In this document: piece after piece, positions 45,422 to 54,338 of the stretch | Layout: every line of letters starts with the position of its first letter | Numbering within the stretch: position 1 is the first letter of the stretch | Origin: Roseburia sp. 499 | Lineage (GTDB): Bacteria; Bacillota; Clostridia; Lachnospirales; Lachnospiraceae | NCBI RefSeq assembly: GCF_001940225.2 | Contig: NZ_CP135164.1 | Span: forward strand, 2,604,001 to 2,668,000 | Length of the DNA: 64,000 nt | Reading direction: 5' to 3' | Notes under the pieces: model-generated | The model's input: only the letters and a program-made list of their open reading frames with translations | The model's database searches: none | Told to the model about the DNA's origin: nothing | Made by a program: the position numbers and the translations under genes

Positions 45422-46342
45422 ATGAGTAACTTACAGCTACCAATAAACAACTATTTAGACTATTGTCAATACCAAAAAAGACTGGACAATAAAACACTCA
45501 AAGCATACCGTATTGATTTAAAACAATTTTATACTCAAATTCCATCTACTAACATTACAGAAATCACCTCTGATTTATTAGAAAACTACATTGCAAAGCT
45601 TCATCAGAGATATAAGCCCAAAACAGTAAAAAGAAAGATTGCCTCTCTAAAAGCATTCTTCCACTATCTTGAATATAAGGAACTGATTGACTCAAATCCT
45701 TTTCACAAAATACAAGTAAAATTTCGTGAACCTGTCATTTTACCCAAAACAATCCCACTTCACACAATTGAAATTTTTTTATCTACCATATACAGACAAC
45801 GTACAAATGCTAAAACAGTTTTTCAACAAAGAAATGCTCTCAGGGATGCTGCAGTAATTGAACTACTCTTTTCCACAGGAATGAGAATTTCAGAACTCTG
45901 CTCCTTGAAAATGAACGATGTGAACTTATATGATAGAACTATTTTAATTTATGGAAAGGGCTCCAAAGAACGACGAATCCAAATTGGAAATGATGATGTT
46001 GCCAATATTTTAGAAGAATATCGAAAAAATTTTCAGACTGAAATCCAAAGTTGTCAACATTTCTTCGCAAACCAGGATGGCAGAGCATTATCAGACCAGT
46101 CCGTCCGCAGAATGATTAACAAATACACTTCCCTTGCTGCAATAGATTTACATATCACTCCACACATGTTCCGCCATACTTTTGCAACAAGTCTTTTAGA
46201 GGCAGATGTTGATATTCGTTACATTCAGGAAATGTTGGGGCATAGTTCAATCAACATTACGGAAATATATACCCATGTAGCTATGTCTAAACAAAGGGAT
46301 ATTCTTACAACGAAACATCCGAGGAAGGATTTTCATATATAA
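45422..46342 (+). CDS. solitary tyrosine recombinase (XerC/XerD-like)
   Basis: This 306-residue protein has an N-terminal SAM-like DNA-binding domain (about residues 1-90) and a catalytic domain with Arg155 (GMRISEL), Lys179, His248-x-x-Arg251 (HMFRHTFAT), His274 (LGHSS) and Tyr283 (EIYTHV). All active residues are present. It is one of few plus-strand genes, AT-rich, with an AAAGGAG site. No excisionase or replication gene lies nearby, so it is either a relic of an integrated element or a local inversion enzyme. A Septu-like pair follows. Confidence 0.92.
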   Translation: MSNLQLPINNYLDYCQYQKRLDNKTLKAYRIDLKQFYTQIPSTNITEITSDLLENYIAKLHQRYKPKTVKRKIASLKAFFHYLEYKELIDSNPFHKIQVKFREPVILPKTIPLHTIEIFLSTIYRQRTNAKTVFQQRNALRDAAVIELLFSTGMRISELCSLKMNDVNLYDRTILIYGKGSKERRIQIGNDDVANILEEYRKNFQTEIQSCQHFFANQDGRALSDQSVRRMINKYTSLAAIDLHITPHMFRHTFATSLLEADVDIRYIQEMLGHSSINITEIYTHVAMSKQRDILTTKHPRKDFHI

Positions 46343-46344
46343 TT

Positions 46345-46399
46345 TTCAGCCCCCTTTAAATAGATTTGTCTTTCGTTTAGAGAGGGCTGAATTTTCTTT
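46345..46399 (+). terminator. Rho-independent terminator of the recombinase gene
   Basis: TTCAGCCC (46345-46352) pairs with GGGCTGAA (46384-46391), followed by TTTTCTTT. Confidence 0.75.
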
Positions 46400-46412
46400 A
46401 TATTTATTGTTT

Positions 46413-46437
46413 GATGGATAATTCTGTATTATCCATC
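46413..46437. repeat. 10-5-10 bp palindrome next to the recombinase
   Basis: GATGGATAAT (46413-46422) and ATTATCCATC (46428-46437) flank TCTGT. The shape resembles a tyrosine recombinase core site but may equally be a hairpin. I found no second copy in the window. Confidence 0.45.
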
Positions 46438-46553
46438 TAAAAGAGCAACAAACAAGCAAATGTTATTCATCTGTAAGGACTCATATTGAGAAATTGAATC
46501 TGAACAACAATTATTTTGCGGAAACAGTACAATATTTTTACGGAGGGATTCAA

Positions 46554-46682
46554 GTGGAAAAGACAAATTACTTCTCAAACACATTTCAGGAAGATACACT
46601 AAGCTACAAATGCATTAACGAGGAATATATAGACAAATCAGTTTTGAAGAGCACCAATCACCAAATTTATTTTTGCTTATAA
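46554..46682 (+). CDS. small hypothetical protein (42 aa, GTG start)
   Basis: A CGGAGGG site with 6 nt spacing precedes a GTG that opens 42 codons beginning VEKTNYFSNTFQEDTLSYKC. No family is recognised. It lies between the recombinase and the convergent ptuB-like gene. It may be the 5' stub of a longer lost gene. Confidence 0.4.
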   Translation: MEKTNYFSNTFQEDTLSYKCINEEYIDKSVLKSTNHQIYFCL

Positions 46683-46708
46683 TACCATTTAGTAATCCAT
46701 AAACTCTA

Positions 46709-47368
46709 TTATAAGCAATACTCTTTCTTCGTTCCTTTAAAGGCCTCTACCAAAAGTTCTTTCACTTCCTGATCCTCTTTAAATACATTCATCCATGTTG
46801 AGAAAAAACCAGTCTCCCTTGCCAGCATTACTATTAAATTCAGATACGTTTCTCTTTCCGATAATCTGCTTACCTTCTCCCACCCTATCTTACTTTCGAT
46901 TGCACAATTTCTTGCTTCGTTTCTTTTCATATAACGCCTGTCTTTATTTTTAGGAGAGGTTGGAACATTATCTAGCTTTATAAGTTGAAACAAATTATCT
47001 GCTCTTTCTCTAACATTTTCTCCCTGCCTTTTTAAGTATCCTTCACTTAACATCGGAATATCGGTATCATAGGAAAAAGCATGAAAAGTATCATCCTCAT
47101 CTGGCCATAAATATTTTCCTTTTTCTCCGCGTCCCACAATTGTTCCCTTTCGTGTATTACAATATTTGCACGACAATAATAAATTTTCCCATTCTAATTC
47201 AGCTCCTCCTCTTTTTTTCGCTTCTATATGTTCTACTTCAGGTACATGCTTAATCGGAAATTCACAAAAAGAACAATATTCTCCTATTCGATTTTCTAAG
47301 TAAGCCTCCGCATCCTGATATTTCTTAAATTCTTTTTCTGGTGCTTCACCTTTATTAATTGGTCGCAT
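46709..47368 (-). CDS. ptuB: HNH endonuclease, Septu PtuB-like
   Basis: This 219-residue protein begins MRPINKGEAPEKEFKKYQDA, the opening typical of the retron/Septu-associated HNH family. Zinc cysteine pairs are Cys32/Cys35 (YCSFCE) and Cys67/Cys70 (SCKYCN). The HNH core is VEHIEAKKRGG (His47) with ENLLL and CNTRKG. It overlaps the upstream ATPase gene by 14 bp. In Septu, PtuA and PtuB together block phages, with PtuB as the DNA-cutting part. The assignment follows from the gene pair and motifs. Confidence 0.85.
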   Translation of the reverse strand: MRPINKGEAPEKEFKKYQDAEAYLENRIGEYCSFCEFPIKHVPEVEHIEAKKRGGAELEWENLLLSCKYCNTRKGTIVGRGEKGKYLWPDEDDTFHAFSYDTDIPMLSEGYLKRQGENVRERADNLFQLIKLDNVPTSPKNKDRRYMKRNEARNCAIESKIGWEKVSRLSERETYLNLIVMLARETGFFSTWMNVFKEDQEVKELLVEAFKGTKKEYCL

Positions 47369-48704
47369 CCTTTCCCTCTACCTCCACCTTTTTTTCTAAA
47401 TACTTTTGCTTTAGAAGGGCACAATACGCCGGATTACTACTATATTCTGAAGCAAGCAAATCCATTCTATCCTTCAGTTCTTGTAATTCTTCTTTTGAAA
47501 TCTTTTGCTTAAGAGCGTTCAAGTATTCCTCAGCCGCCTCATACATTTTCTGTTTCATCTCGCTATATCTAGGCACCGGAACATCCATAATTTCTTCTGC
47601 AATATCTTCAATACTCTGTCCTGAATACTCCTCCTCAATCTCTGTGTCTAAAGCTATAAGTTCGCCTGGCTCCAATGATTGAATAATAAAAGGGGAATGT
47701 GTCGCACAAATAAATTGGATTTTCGGAAATAGTTCTTTTAAAATTCTAACAATTCTTTTTTGCCACGTAGGATGTAAGCTTAAATCCAATTCATCAATTA
47801 CTACTACTCCCGGTGTTCTTTTTAACGTTTCCTCACCTAAATAAGGATTTAAAATACACATTTTCGTAGCTATATCCGTTACAATTTTAATCACATTTCT
47901 ATATCCATCACTAAGCGCAGAAAAATCAATAACTGTACCATCCGGATTCTTCACAGCAACTTCCCCATACCTTGATGAATATAGTACTTGCTGACCAGGT
48001 TGCAATTCATCCCGAACACTATACTTTACTGCATTCATAATAACTTCATATGCCGGCAATGGAATCCCATCATTTTCCTCAGTTGCAATATTTCCTAATA
48101 ATTTAATATACTCAAAGGCAGACTGGCTACTTCTCTTTTTATCCAAAGATCTTTGATACGCATCTGTCCTACTAGGAATTTTTTCTATCTCCCCCGTTCT
48201 ATTTTCATTCCATAACCGCGCAGAACTTAAATACAATACCAATGGATATATCTGTTGTTCATCCGAACCATCAGCCATTTTTATTGTCTTTTCCCATTCT
48301 AAAACCTTTTCTCTCATGGGATTCCTTCCGATGAATTTAGTTCTTCCCCCCTCTTTTTCCAAACCTCGCTTACATTTCATCTCTTCTTTATCCCATACTA
48401 TTTTACCACTTACAATGCAAGGAAATTGTTTTACCGTTGCTGTCATGGCTATACTTTTAATCGGTTTAAGCGATTTTCTCAAAACATCATTATCAGAAAT
48501 ATTATGAACAAACCTACTCGGCACATACTCTTTATATGCTGCCAAATACGCCCCAAGTATTACAGTAACAGCTTCCAAAACTGAAGTCTTTCCAGATGCA
48601 TTTTTCCCAATAAATACATTCATTTGTGGATTAAACTCAAATTTAGAATCATCAAATTTTCTGTAATTTAATAATTCTATATCCTTTAAGTAAAATTTCT
48701 CCAT
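47355..48704 (-). CDS. ptuA: AAA/ABC-type ATPase, Septu PtuA-like
   Basis: This 449-residue protein starts MEKFYLKDIELLNYRKFDD after GGAGG. The frame from 48743 would begin at the promoter's start point and is rejected. Walker A is GKNASGKT (residues 33-40), the ABC signature-like LSDGYR lies near the centre, Walker B is VVVIDELDLSLHP, and the switch is CATHSPFI. This is the RecF/SMC-like ATPase architecture of PtuA. It is directly followed by the HNH gene with overlap. Phage defence is inferred from family and gene order. Confidence 0.87.
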   Translation of the reverse strand: MEKFYLKDIELLNYRKFDDSKFEFNPQMNVFIGKNASGKTSVLEAVTVILGAYLAAYKEYVPSRFVHNISDNDVLRKSLKPIKSIAMTATVKQFPCIVSGKIVWDKEEMKCKRGLEKEGGRTKFIGRNPMREKVLEWEKTIKMADGSDEQQIYPLVLYLSSARLWNENRTGEIEKIPSRTDAYQRSLDKKRSSQSAFEYIKLLGNIATEENDGIPLPAYEVIMNAVKYSVRDELQPGQQVLYSSRYGEVAVKNPDGTVIDFSALSDGYRNVIKIVTDIATKMCILNPYLGEETLKRTPGVVVIDELDLSLHPTWQKRIVRILKELFPKIQFICATHSPFIIQSLEPGELIALDTEIEEEYSGQSIEDIAEEIMDVPVPRYSEMKQKMYEAAEEYLNALKQKISKEELQELKDRMDLLASEYSSNPAYCALLKQKYLEKKVEVEGKDATN

Positions 48705-48753
48705 TCTGCGCCTCCATTTATTCATGCTGTTATTTTTTCTCATTCTTTCATTT

Positions 48754-48782
48754 ATATTATAATAAAATAATTATTTCTTCAA
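48754..48782 (-). promoter_or_regulatory. promoter of the ptuA-ptuB pair
   Basis: On the minus strand: TTGAAG (48777-48782), 17 bp, TAATAT (48754-48759). An overlapping TATAAT (48756-48761) lies 15 bp from the same -35. Transcription should begin near 48747. Confidence 0.6.
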
Positions 48783-49182
48783 CCATTTCATTATAGCATA
48801 GCAGGATACTAATCCGCAATGTTCTTCTCCCCTTGAGTTTCCGTACTTTTATCCACCAAGCCCCGTTTTCACAGTCATCGTCATAAACAACTTTCAAAAA
48901 ATGTCCAAAATATAAGGAATCCTATTCCTTTTTGATGTAAAATTAAGTCACCACAACAAAACTGTACTAAACAAAAAAAGAGGAGGATTCCCTCAATGTC
49001 ATTAAGTTAGCATTGGTAATAGGCCGACTCTTTAGAAAAGAGGCTGGAGAATTTTTTCTTCGGTCTTTTTTCACATATTGGAGCCAACACAAATAGACAG
49101 ATTTTCATCTGTCTCAAAAAACTATATTCACTTGCTCAAAACTATGCTACTCTATATTGGAAACCACGAAAAATCTTAACGG

Positions 49183-49735
49183 TTAATTTCGTTTCTGATG
49201 TCGTTCGGGACGTATAGGAACAAGATTCTTCGCAATAATGGTTTCTAAATCAGGTGATGTTGTTTTTTCACGATAGAATAATCTGCACATATGTGTTGCA
49301 ACTGAGAAGTTGACCTTATATGTATATTTCCTTTGCTTTTTTTCAATGACTACGTGCGAGGTAATCATTTCTGCAAAGTTATATATTATCAGATGTGCAT
49401 AGATTTCTTATTGGATACACATCACCTTTTTTGAATGTAAATTTAGCATTCCAATAGTGTATTTTAAATCTCTAAAAGATGTTTCAATTCCCCATCTTGA
49501 GGCATAAAGTTGTTTTAACTTTTCGGCTGAGTATTGTTCTTTATCAAGGTTCGTGAGAACGGTCTCATAGGTATCCTCTGATATTTGGAATCTTACAATT
49601 CTAAAAAGTAACTCATAAAATGAAGCTGGATTTTTATGATTACTTTTAGCTGATAAATAATCAAAGTTTGCGTTTGTAGGAAGAAATCTGTAATGATTTT
49701 TATCTTTTATGAGTTCCTTCCCTAAAATTCTAAAC
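49183..49735 (-). pseudogene. decayed IS4-like transposase, 3' part
   Basis: One frame reads KELIKDKNHYRFLPTNANFD, then ETVLTNLDKEQYSAEKLKQL, YASRWGIETSFRDLKYTIGM, and FYREKTTSPDLETIIAKNL. These include the DDE catalytic Glu block (GIETSFRDLK) and the YREK-type region of IS4 relatives. A TAA at 49408-49410 interrupts the frame where CIQ meets EIYAHLI. The 5' half is missing and abuts the end of the DUF4143 gene. The 400 bp downstream to ptuA (48783-49182) contain only IS-end-like sequence and a small hairpin at 48914-48930. Confidence 0.85.
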
Positions 49736-50906
49736 TATCTGCATTAAGAAGAAAATATTTCATCCCCATGATTACGAATCCTTCCTCATTTCTCCACGGC
49801 CTTATTGTTCCATTTACTATAACAATCTTCTTGAACGAATCCGGAATATTTCTTAATGAATTAAACTCTTGTGTTTGCTTTTCTTCTGAAGTCATATCAT
49901 ATGCCACTTGAATGTAATATCTTTGGCTACCTTGATTTACTACAAAATCGACCTCCAACTGCTTATGAACTCTTTTTCCTTCGTTGTTTTTTGCATACAC
50001 ATCTACAACGCCAACATCTACATTGTACCCCCGCACAAGTAATTCATTATATACGATGTTTTCCATGATATGGGTGGGCTCCTGCTGTCTGAAATTCAAT
50101 CTTGCATTTCTCAGTCCTACATCCATGAAATAATACTTTAGGTTTGCGCCCACATATTTTCTGCCTTTAATATCATACCGGTTCGCTTTGGATATCAAAA
50201 ATGCTTCTGCCAAATAATCAATATGATTCGATATGGTTTTGTTGCTGTAACTACTTCCCCTTTCACTGGCAAATGTGTTGGCAATTTTAGTGGGATTTGT
50301 TGGTGCACCTATGACAGATGCAAGAATATCTACTAAAATTCCAATCTCATCCACGTTTTGAATCTTGTTTCTTTCTACTACATCCTTGATATAAACATTC
50401 GCAAAAATATTTTTTAAGTATTCTGCTTTCTGACGTTCACTGGAAAATTGTGCAACCTGCGGAAGTCCACCATATATCATATATTCATTCCAAGCATCAT
50501 CATAATCTCCGTCATAGGCAGAATAAAATTCCGCAAAAGATAACGGATATATTCTGACTTCATCTCCTCTACCTCTAAATTCCGTTACAATATCACTTGA
50601 TAAAAATTTAGAGTTACTACCCGTTACATATACGTCAATATTACTTATGCGGAGTAGACTGTTAAGCACTTCTTCAAAGCGTGGCATAAACTGTACTTCA
50701 TCCAAAAGCAGATAATATTTCTGTTCATCTTTCAACGCAGTTTTGATATGCTGATAACACTTTTGAGGATCTCTCAACTCCTCATTTTCAATACCATCCA
50801 ACGCAATCTCAATGATGTGTTCACTATCTACTCCATTTTCCAATAAATACTTTTTAAACAACACAAATAGCAGAAATCCAATCATTACGCAATCAAACTG
50901 TATCAT
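49722..50906 (-). pseudogene. N-terminally truncated AAA/DUF4143 ATPase
   Basis: This 394-codon frame has KYYLLLDEVQFMPRFEEVL as Walker B, the sensor block DVYVTGSNSKFLSSD, and a C-terminal DUF4143 nuclease-like domain (KQLEVDFVVNQGSQRYYIQVAYD). The Walker A region is absent: the first 18 residues (MIQFDCVMIGFLLFVLFK) do not match the family, and normal sequence begins at KYLLENGVDSEHI. About 40-50 residues are lost at the 5' end. It has no ribosome site and lies just past a terminator, so it is probably dead. Confidence 0.8.
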
Positions 50907-50944
50907 AACGAGAAACCGTGAAGCTGTAAACTACATATTTCAAA

Positions 50945-50997
50945 AAGAGTCTCCACTCTATAATTGATTTTCAAAACAACTATGAAGCGAGACTCTT
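50945..50997 (-). terminator. Rho-independent terminator of the large amidase gene
   Basis: AAGAGTCTC (50945-50953) pairs with GAGACTCTT (50989-50997), followed by T-rich sequence on the minus strand. Confidence 0.7.
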
Positions 50998-51014
50998 CTT
51001 TATGTACTCTATAA

Positions 51015-54000
51015 TTAGTATGTAAGTAACTTTGCTATATAATCCTTCTTAATACTATATCCATAATTCTTTGCTGTCGCCCAGCCCTTTCCATAAGGAT
51101 TTTCATTAACTCCAAGCCACTCTACATAAGGTGCGGTTCCTCTTGTCACAAGCCCAAACCTTGGATCTACACATGCATTATTTAATGATGCTGTAGATGC
51201 ATATGCCTTTAAATGCTGTACCTGAGCTCGAATTCCTTCCCGCACACTAGAAAATGTAGCATATGCCGTTTCATCACTATCTATCGCACCCATTCCTCCG
51301 AAATTATATGCTGTAATCGGTACTCTTCCTGTGAATCGAAGAAATCCGGTTTCCTTCATTGCCTGGCAAAAAGCAACTTCTGCCCGCACTCCTTCTGCAT
51401 TACATTCCTCCATATAAATCTGACAGAACGCTTCTATCGTAGGTGCATCTGAAGACTGATAAAAAGATGGATATGCCTGGTTTGCATTATAATACCTCAC
51501 CATCTGTTCTACTGTAGTATTACTTGTGCCCATGATTCCATATCTGGAATCTATGGAATAACCAATACATTTATCAGCAACAACTCCTTCATTGGTTACT
51601 GCCTGCACATATATCCAATAGGAACCTGTTTCCGGATACCAGGTAACCCAATTTGCTCCTGTCCATCCGGAAATATCATTCCATCCTCCGTTCTTCAAAT
51701 CATATATGCTATATTTGAAATTCACACCAGATGCCTTTGTCTCATAAGCAACGCCAATATTGATACCTATCGGTTCTTCCACTACACAAATACCGGTAAT
51801 ATCCAGACTCTTCTTAGAATAATCTTTTCCTACTGCGAAGCAAACGGTATAATCCTTCACAATACCACTTGGAGTTCTTCCTTCTACATGCAACCAATAA
51901 TTTCCCGGTTCCGGATACCAGTTTGTCCAATTTGCTCCACTCCAACTACTAACTTCCGCCCAATATCCTGCATCCAGATTATATGCCATCCAACGGAACT
52001 CTGCTCCTGCCTCAGTGCCCGTGTATGCTACTCCGATATCAATCTGATCCTTTTGCAAAACATAAGCAATTCCATCAATACTTAACGGCTCTGTAATATA
52101 ATTCCTGTCGTTTCTGAAACATATTGTATAAGTTTCTATCTGATTAAGCGAATTTTTCACCTGAACCTGCAACCAATAGTTTCCGGTTTTCGCCTTCCAT
52201 GTTGCCCAATTTCCACCATTCCAGTTCGCAATCTGTTCCCATTGCTGTGTATCCAGATTATATGCAAGCCATTGAAATTGCAAATTCTTGTCATTACTAT
52301 CATATCCAACACCAATATCAACTCCTTTGTCCTGATATTGATAACAAATTCCAGATATCATTACTGCATATGGATCATAATTTTTATCCGAATGAAAACA
52401 GATTGTCTGACTCGCAGAATAACCTTCATCCGTTAATGCCTGAACTTGCAACCAGTAATTTCCCTTTTTCGGTTGCCATGTCGCCCAGTTTCCATTATAC
52501 CAATCTGAAATTCCTTCCCATTGCTGAGTATCCAGATTATATGCCATCCACTTGAATCGAATATTACTTCCTCTCGTACTATAATCTACGCCAATATCGA
52601 TTCCGTTATCTTTATATATGTAACAAATTCCCTTTAAATCTAAATTACTCTTACTTAATCCAAAATATTCTGCAATGGCAGTTGCATCTGCCACACCTAA
52701 CTTTTTCAGTTTATCGTCGCTGTTTAAGAAATTATTTACATCATTGCTATTATTGATAAAAGCATGTTCCACAATAATAGCAGGAATTCCAGCTTCTTTG
52801 CTTCTTCGGATAACACCATAATAATCTGCCAAAGAACCATCCGGATATGTAGTACCATCTCCCGAATTTCTTATCGTAATTCCTCGCCGGTTTAAGCCCA
52901 ATTCCACCAGCTTATTCTCAATTTTCTCTGCAAGTTGCCGTCCTTGTTCCCCCAAATCCGGTCTATAATTACTATTCGGATAATAAACCTGTGCACCATT
53001 AGCACTGGTCGAAGAACTAGACGTCGAGTTAATATGAATACTTACATAAACATTAGCCCCTACACTTTGCGCAAATGCCACTCGGTTTGCATTGCAGTTT
53101 GTACTAGTAGTTCCAGGATGTGGACAAGCTCCACTATCATCTCTTGTCATATACACGGTAACACCTTGGTACTGCTGTAACTCTTCTCTACAATACTGCG
53201 CAATCTTCAAATTCAATGTTTCCTCGCGAAGCCCATTTCCACCAGCTCCACCATGTGTATTATCATGTCCCGGGTCAAGAACAACAACTATATTGCCATT
53301 TGCGCCTTTCGTATCTTTCTTTAATTGTGTATCCGCATCTGACGCTGCTTCTGCCAATGCATCTTCAATGGAATCCTGTGATGTGGTATTTCCATTTTCA
53401 TCGATAGTTACAATATCAAAATCAGCTGAACTATCTGTTTCCGCTTCCTCATCCACAATAACACCGTCTGGATTCGTCTCTACTTCCTTATTTACCCCAT
53501 ATCGAACATCGAATCCAGCTTCAGCCAAACTCTTTGTTACCTCTACACCATTACTAATATATGTAATACTTTCCAAACGATAAGTTCCGGTTTCCTCTTC
53601 CGACATGTACTGTTTGGTAAATAAAAGTGCTTCACTATCCTGACTGCTTACCGGAATCTGAAATACTGCTCCATCTTCCTCTCGTACTACATTCAGCACC
53701 GGACTCTGAATATCCATACCTTCCTGGCCAAGTCCGACCAAAATATTCTGTGTTCCATTTAATTCTATGTATGATTCTGTTACTACAACGTAACTGATTA
53801 CAGCATCTTCTGTTAAAATATCTTCTGCGTCAGAACTCTCTTGTTCCACTTCCGGCTCCACAGTTGTCTCCTGTTGAATTTCCTCTGGCTCCGCAATTGA
53901 CTCTTGCTGCGTCTCCTCTGATTCTGCCAGCAACTCTTGTTGCATTTCCCCTAACTCCGCAGTTGACTCTTGCTGCATTTCCTCTGATTCTACAGTCACT

Positions 54001-54146
54001 TCTTGCTGTGATTCCTCTGGTTCTACGCCTACTTCTTGCTGCATTTTCTCCGGTTCTGCTGCCATAACCGACTGTACCGGAATCGTCGTTGTAACAACCA
54101 ACGCAGCCAACATTATTGATAGTAACTTCTTTGCTCTTCTCTTCAT
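51015..54146 (-). CDS. secreted amidase/glucosaminidase with four triple-tyrosine-like repeats
   Basis: This 1043-residue wall hydrolase has a signal peptide (1-30), a stretch of 11-residue Glu/Gln repeats (31-103), and an Amidase_3 domain (about 287-500: VVLDPGHDNTHGG, REETLNLKIAQ, VSIHINSTSSS, AIIVEHAFINN). Four repeats of about 90 residues follow (about 505-870), of the form IDIGVxY...FxWMAYNLDxxxW...NWxxWxPxxGNYWLxV, like Y_Y_Y-type modules. A glucosaminidase domain (about 880-1043: AFCQAMKETGFLRF, AYNFGGMGA) ends the protein. Two different cuts in peptidoglycan suggest a cell-separation or remodelling role. A consensus promoter lies upstream. Confidence 0.92.
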   Translation of the reverse strand: MKRRAKKLLSIMLAALVVTTTIPVQSVMAAEPEKMQQEVGVEPEESQQEVTVESEEMQQESTAELGEMQQELLAESEETQQESIAEPEEIQQETTVEPEVEQESSDAEDILTEDAVISYVVVTESYIELNGTQNILVGLGQEGMDIQSPVLNVVREEDGAVFQIPVSSQDSEALLFTKQYMSEEETGTYRLESITYISNGVEVTKSLAEAGFDVRYGVNKEVETNPDGVIVDEEAETDSSADFDIVTIDENGNTTSQDSIEDALAEAASDADTQLKKDTKGANGNIVVVLDPGHDNTHGGAGGNGLREETLNLKIAQYCREELQQYQGVTVYMTRDDSGACPHPGTTSTNCNANRVAFAQSVGANVYVSIHINSTSSSSTSANGAQVYYPNSNYRPDLGEQGRQLAEKIENKLVELGLNRRGITIRNSGDGTTYPDGSLADYYGVIRRSKEAGIPAIIVEHAFINNSNDVNNFLNSDDKLKKLGVADATAIAEYFGLSKSNLDLKGICYIYKDNGIDIGVDYSTRGSNIRFKWMAYNLDTQQWEGISDWYNGNWATWQPKKGNYWLQVQALTDEGYSASQTICFHSDKNYDPYAVMISGICYQYQDKGVDIGVGYDSNDKNLQFQWLAYNLDTQQWEQIANWNGGNWATWKAKTGNYWLQVQVKNSLNQIETYTICFRNDRNYITEPLSIDGIAYVLQKDQIDIGVAYTGTEAGAEFRWMAYNLDAGYWAEVSSWSGANWTNWYPEPGNYWLHVEGRTPSGIVKDYTVCFAVGKDYSKKSLDITGICVVEEPIGINIGVAYETKASGVNFKYSIYDLKNGGWNDISGWTGANWVTWYPETGSYWIYVQAVTNEGVVADKCIGYSIDSRYGIMGTSNTTVEQMVRYYNANQAYPSFYQSSDAPTIEAFCQIYMEECNAEGVRAEVAFCQAMKETGFLRFTGRVPITAYNFGGMGAIDSDETAYATFSSVREGIRAQVQHLKAYASTASLNNACVDPRFGLVTRGTAPYVEWLGVNENPYGKGWATAKNYGYSIKKDYIAKLLTY
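53838..54056 (-). repeat. 33 bp tandem repeat encoding Glu/Gln-rich 11-residue units
   Basis: Six full copies and one partial copy of a unit like EPEExQQExxV lie just after the signal peptide. Units differ at several positions, so the array is degenerate but in phase. Confidence 0.85.
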
Positions 54147-54217
54147 GCTTACTTACTTCCTTCTCTACCCTTCTCTCGCTTATTAGGTTCATATCATTAT
54201 TAAAAAATTACTACATT

Positions 54218-54246
54218 AGTATACCATTCCTTTTTTTTACATTCAA
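54218..54246 (-). promoter_or_regulatory. sigma-A promoter of the large amidase gene
   Basis: On the minus strand: TTGAAT (54241-54246), 17 bp, TATACT (54218-54223). The leader is about 65-70 nt. Confidence 0.75.
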
Positions 54247-54284
54247 CCAACTTCCATAAATTTACAATTTTCTTACAAAAAAAT

Positions 54285-54319
54285 AAGATTTCCAACGATT
54301 TTTAACCGTCAGAAACCTT
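54285..54319 (-). terminator. Rho-independent terminator of the ugd-to-transglutaminase operon
   Basis: A 13 bp stem with three wobble pairs (54285-54297 with 54307-54319) is followed by TTATTTTTTT on the minus strand, 20 bp past the last gene. Confidence 0.75.
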
Positions 54320-54338
54320 ATTGTCAAATGTTTTTTGT

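Noticed and set aside
45422..50906. Intact prophage or integrative element
   Set aside because: Only a recombinase, a defence pair and decayed genes are present. No structural, replication or transfer genes and no flanking direct repeats were found.
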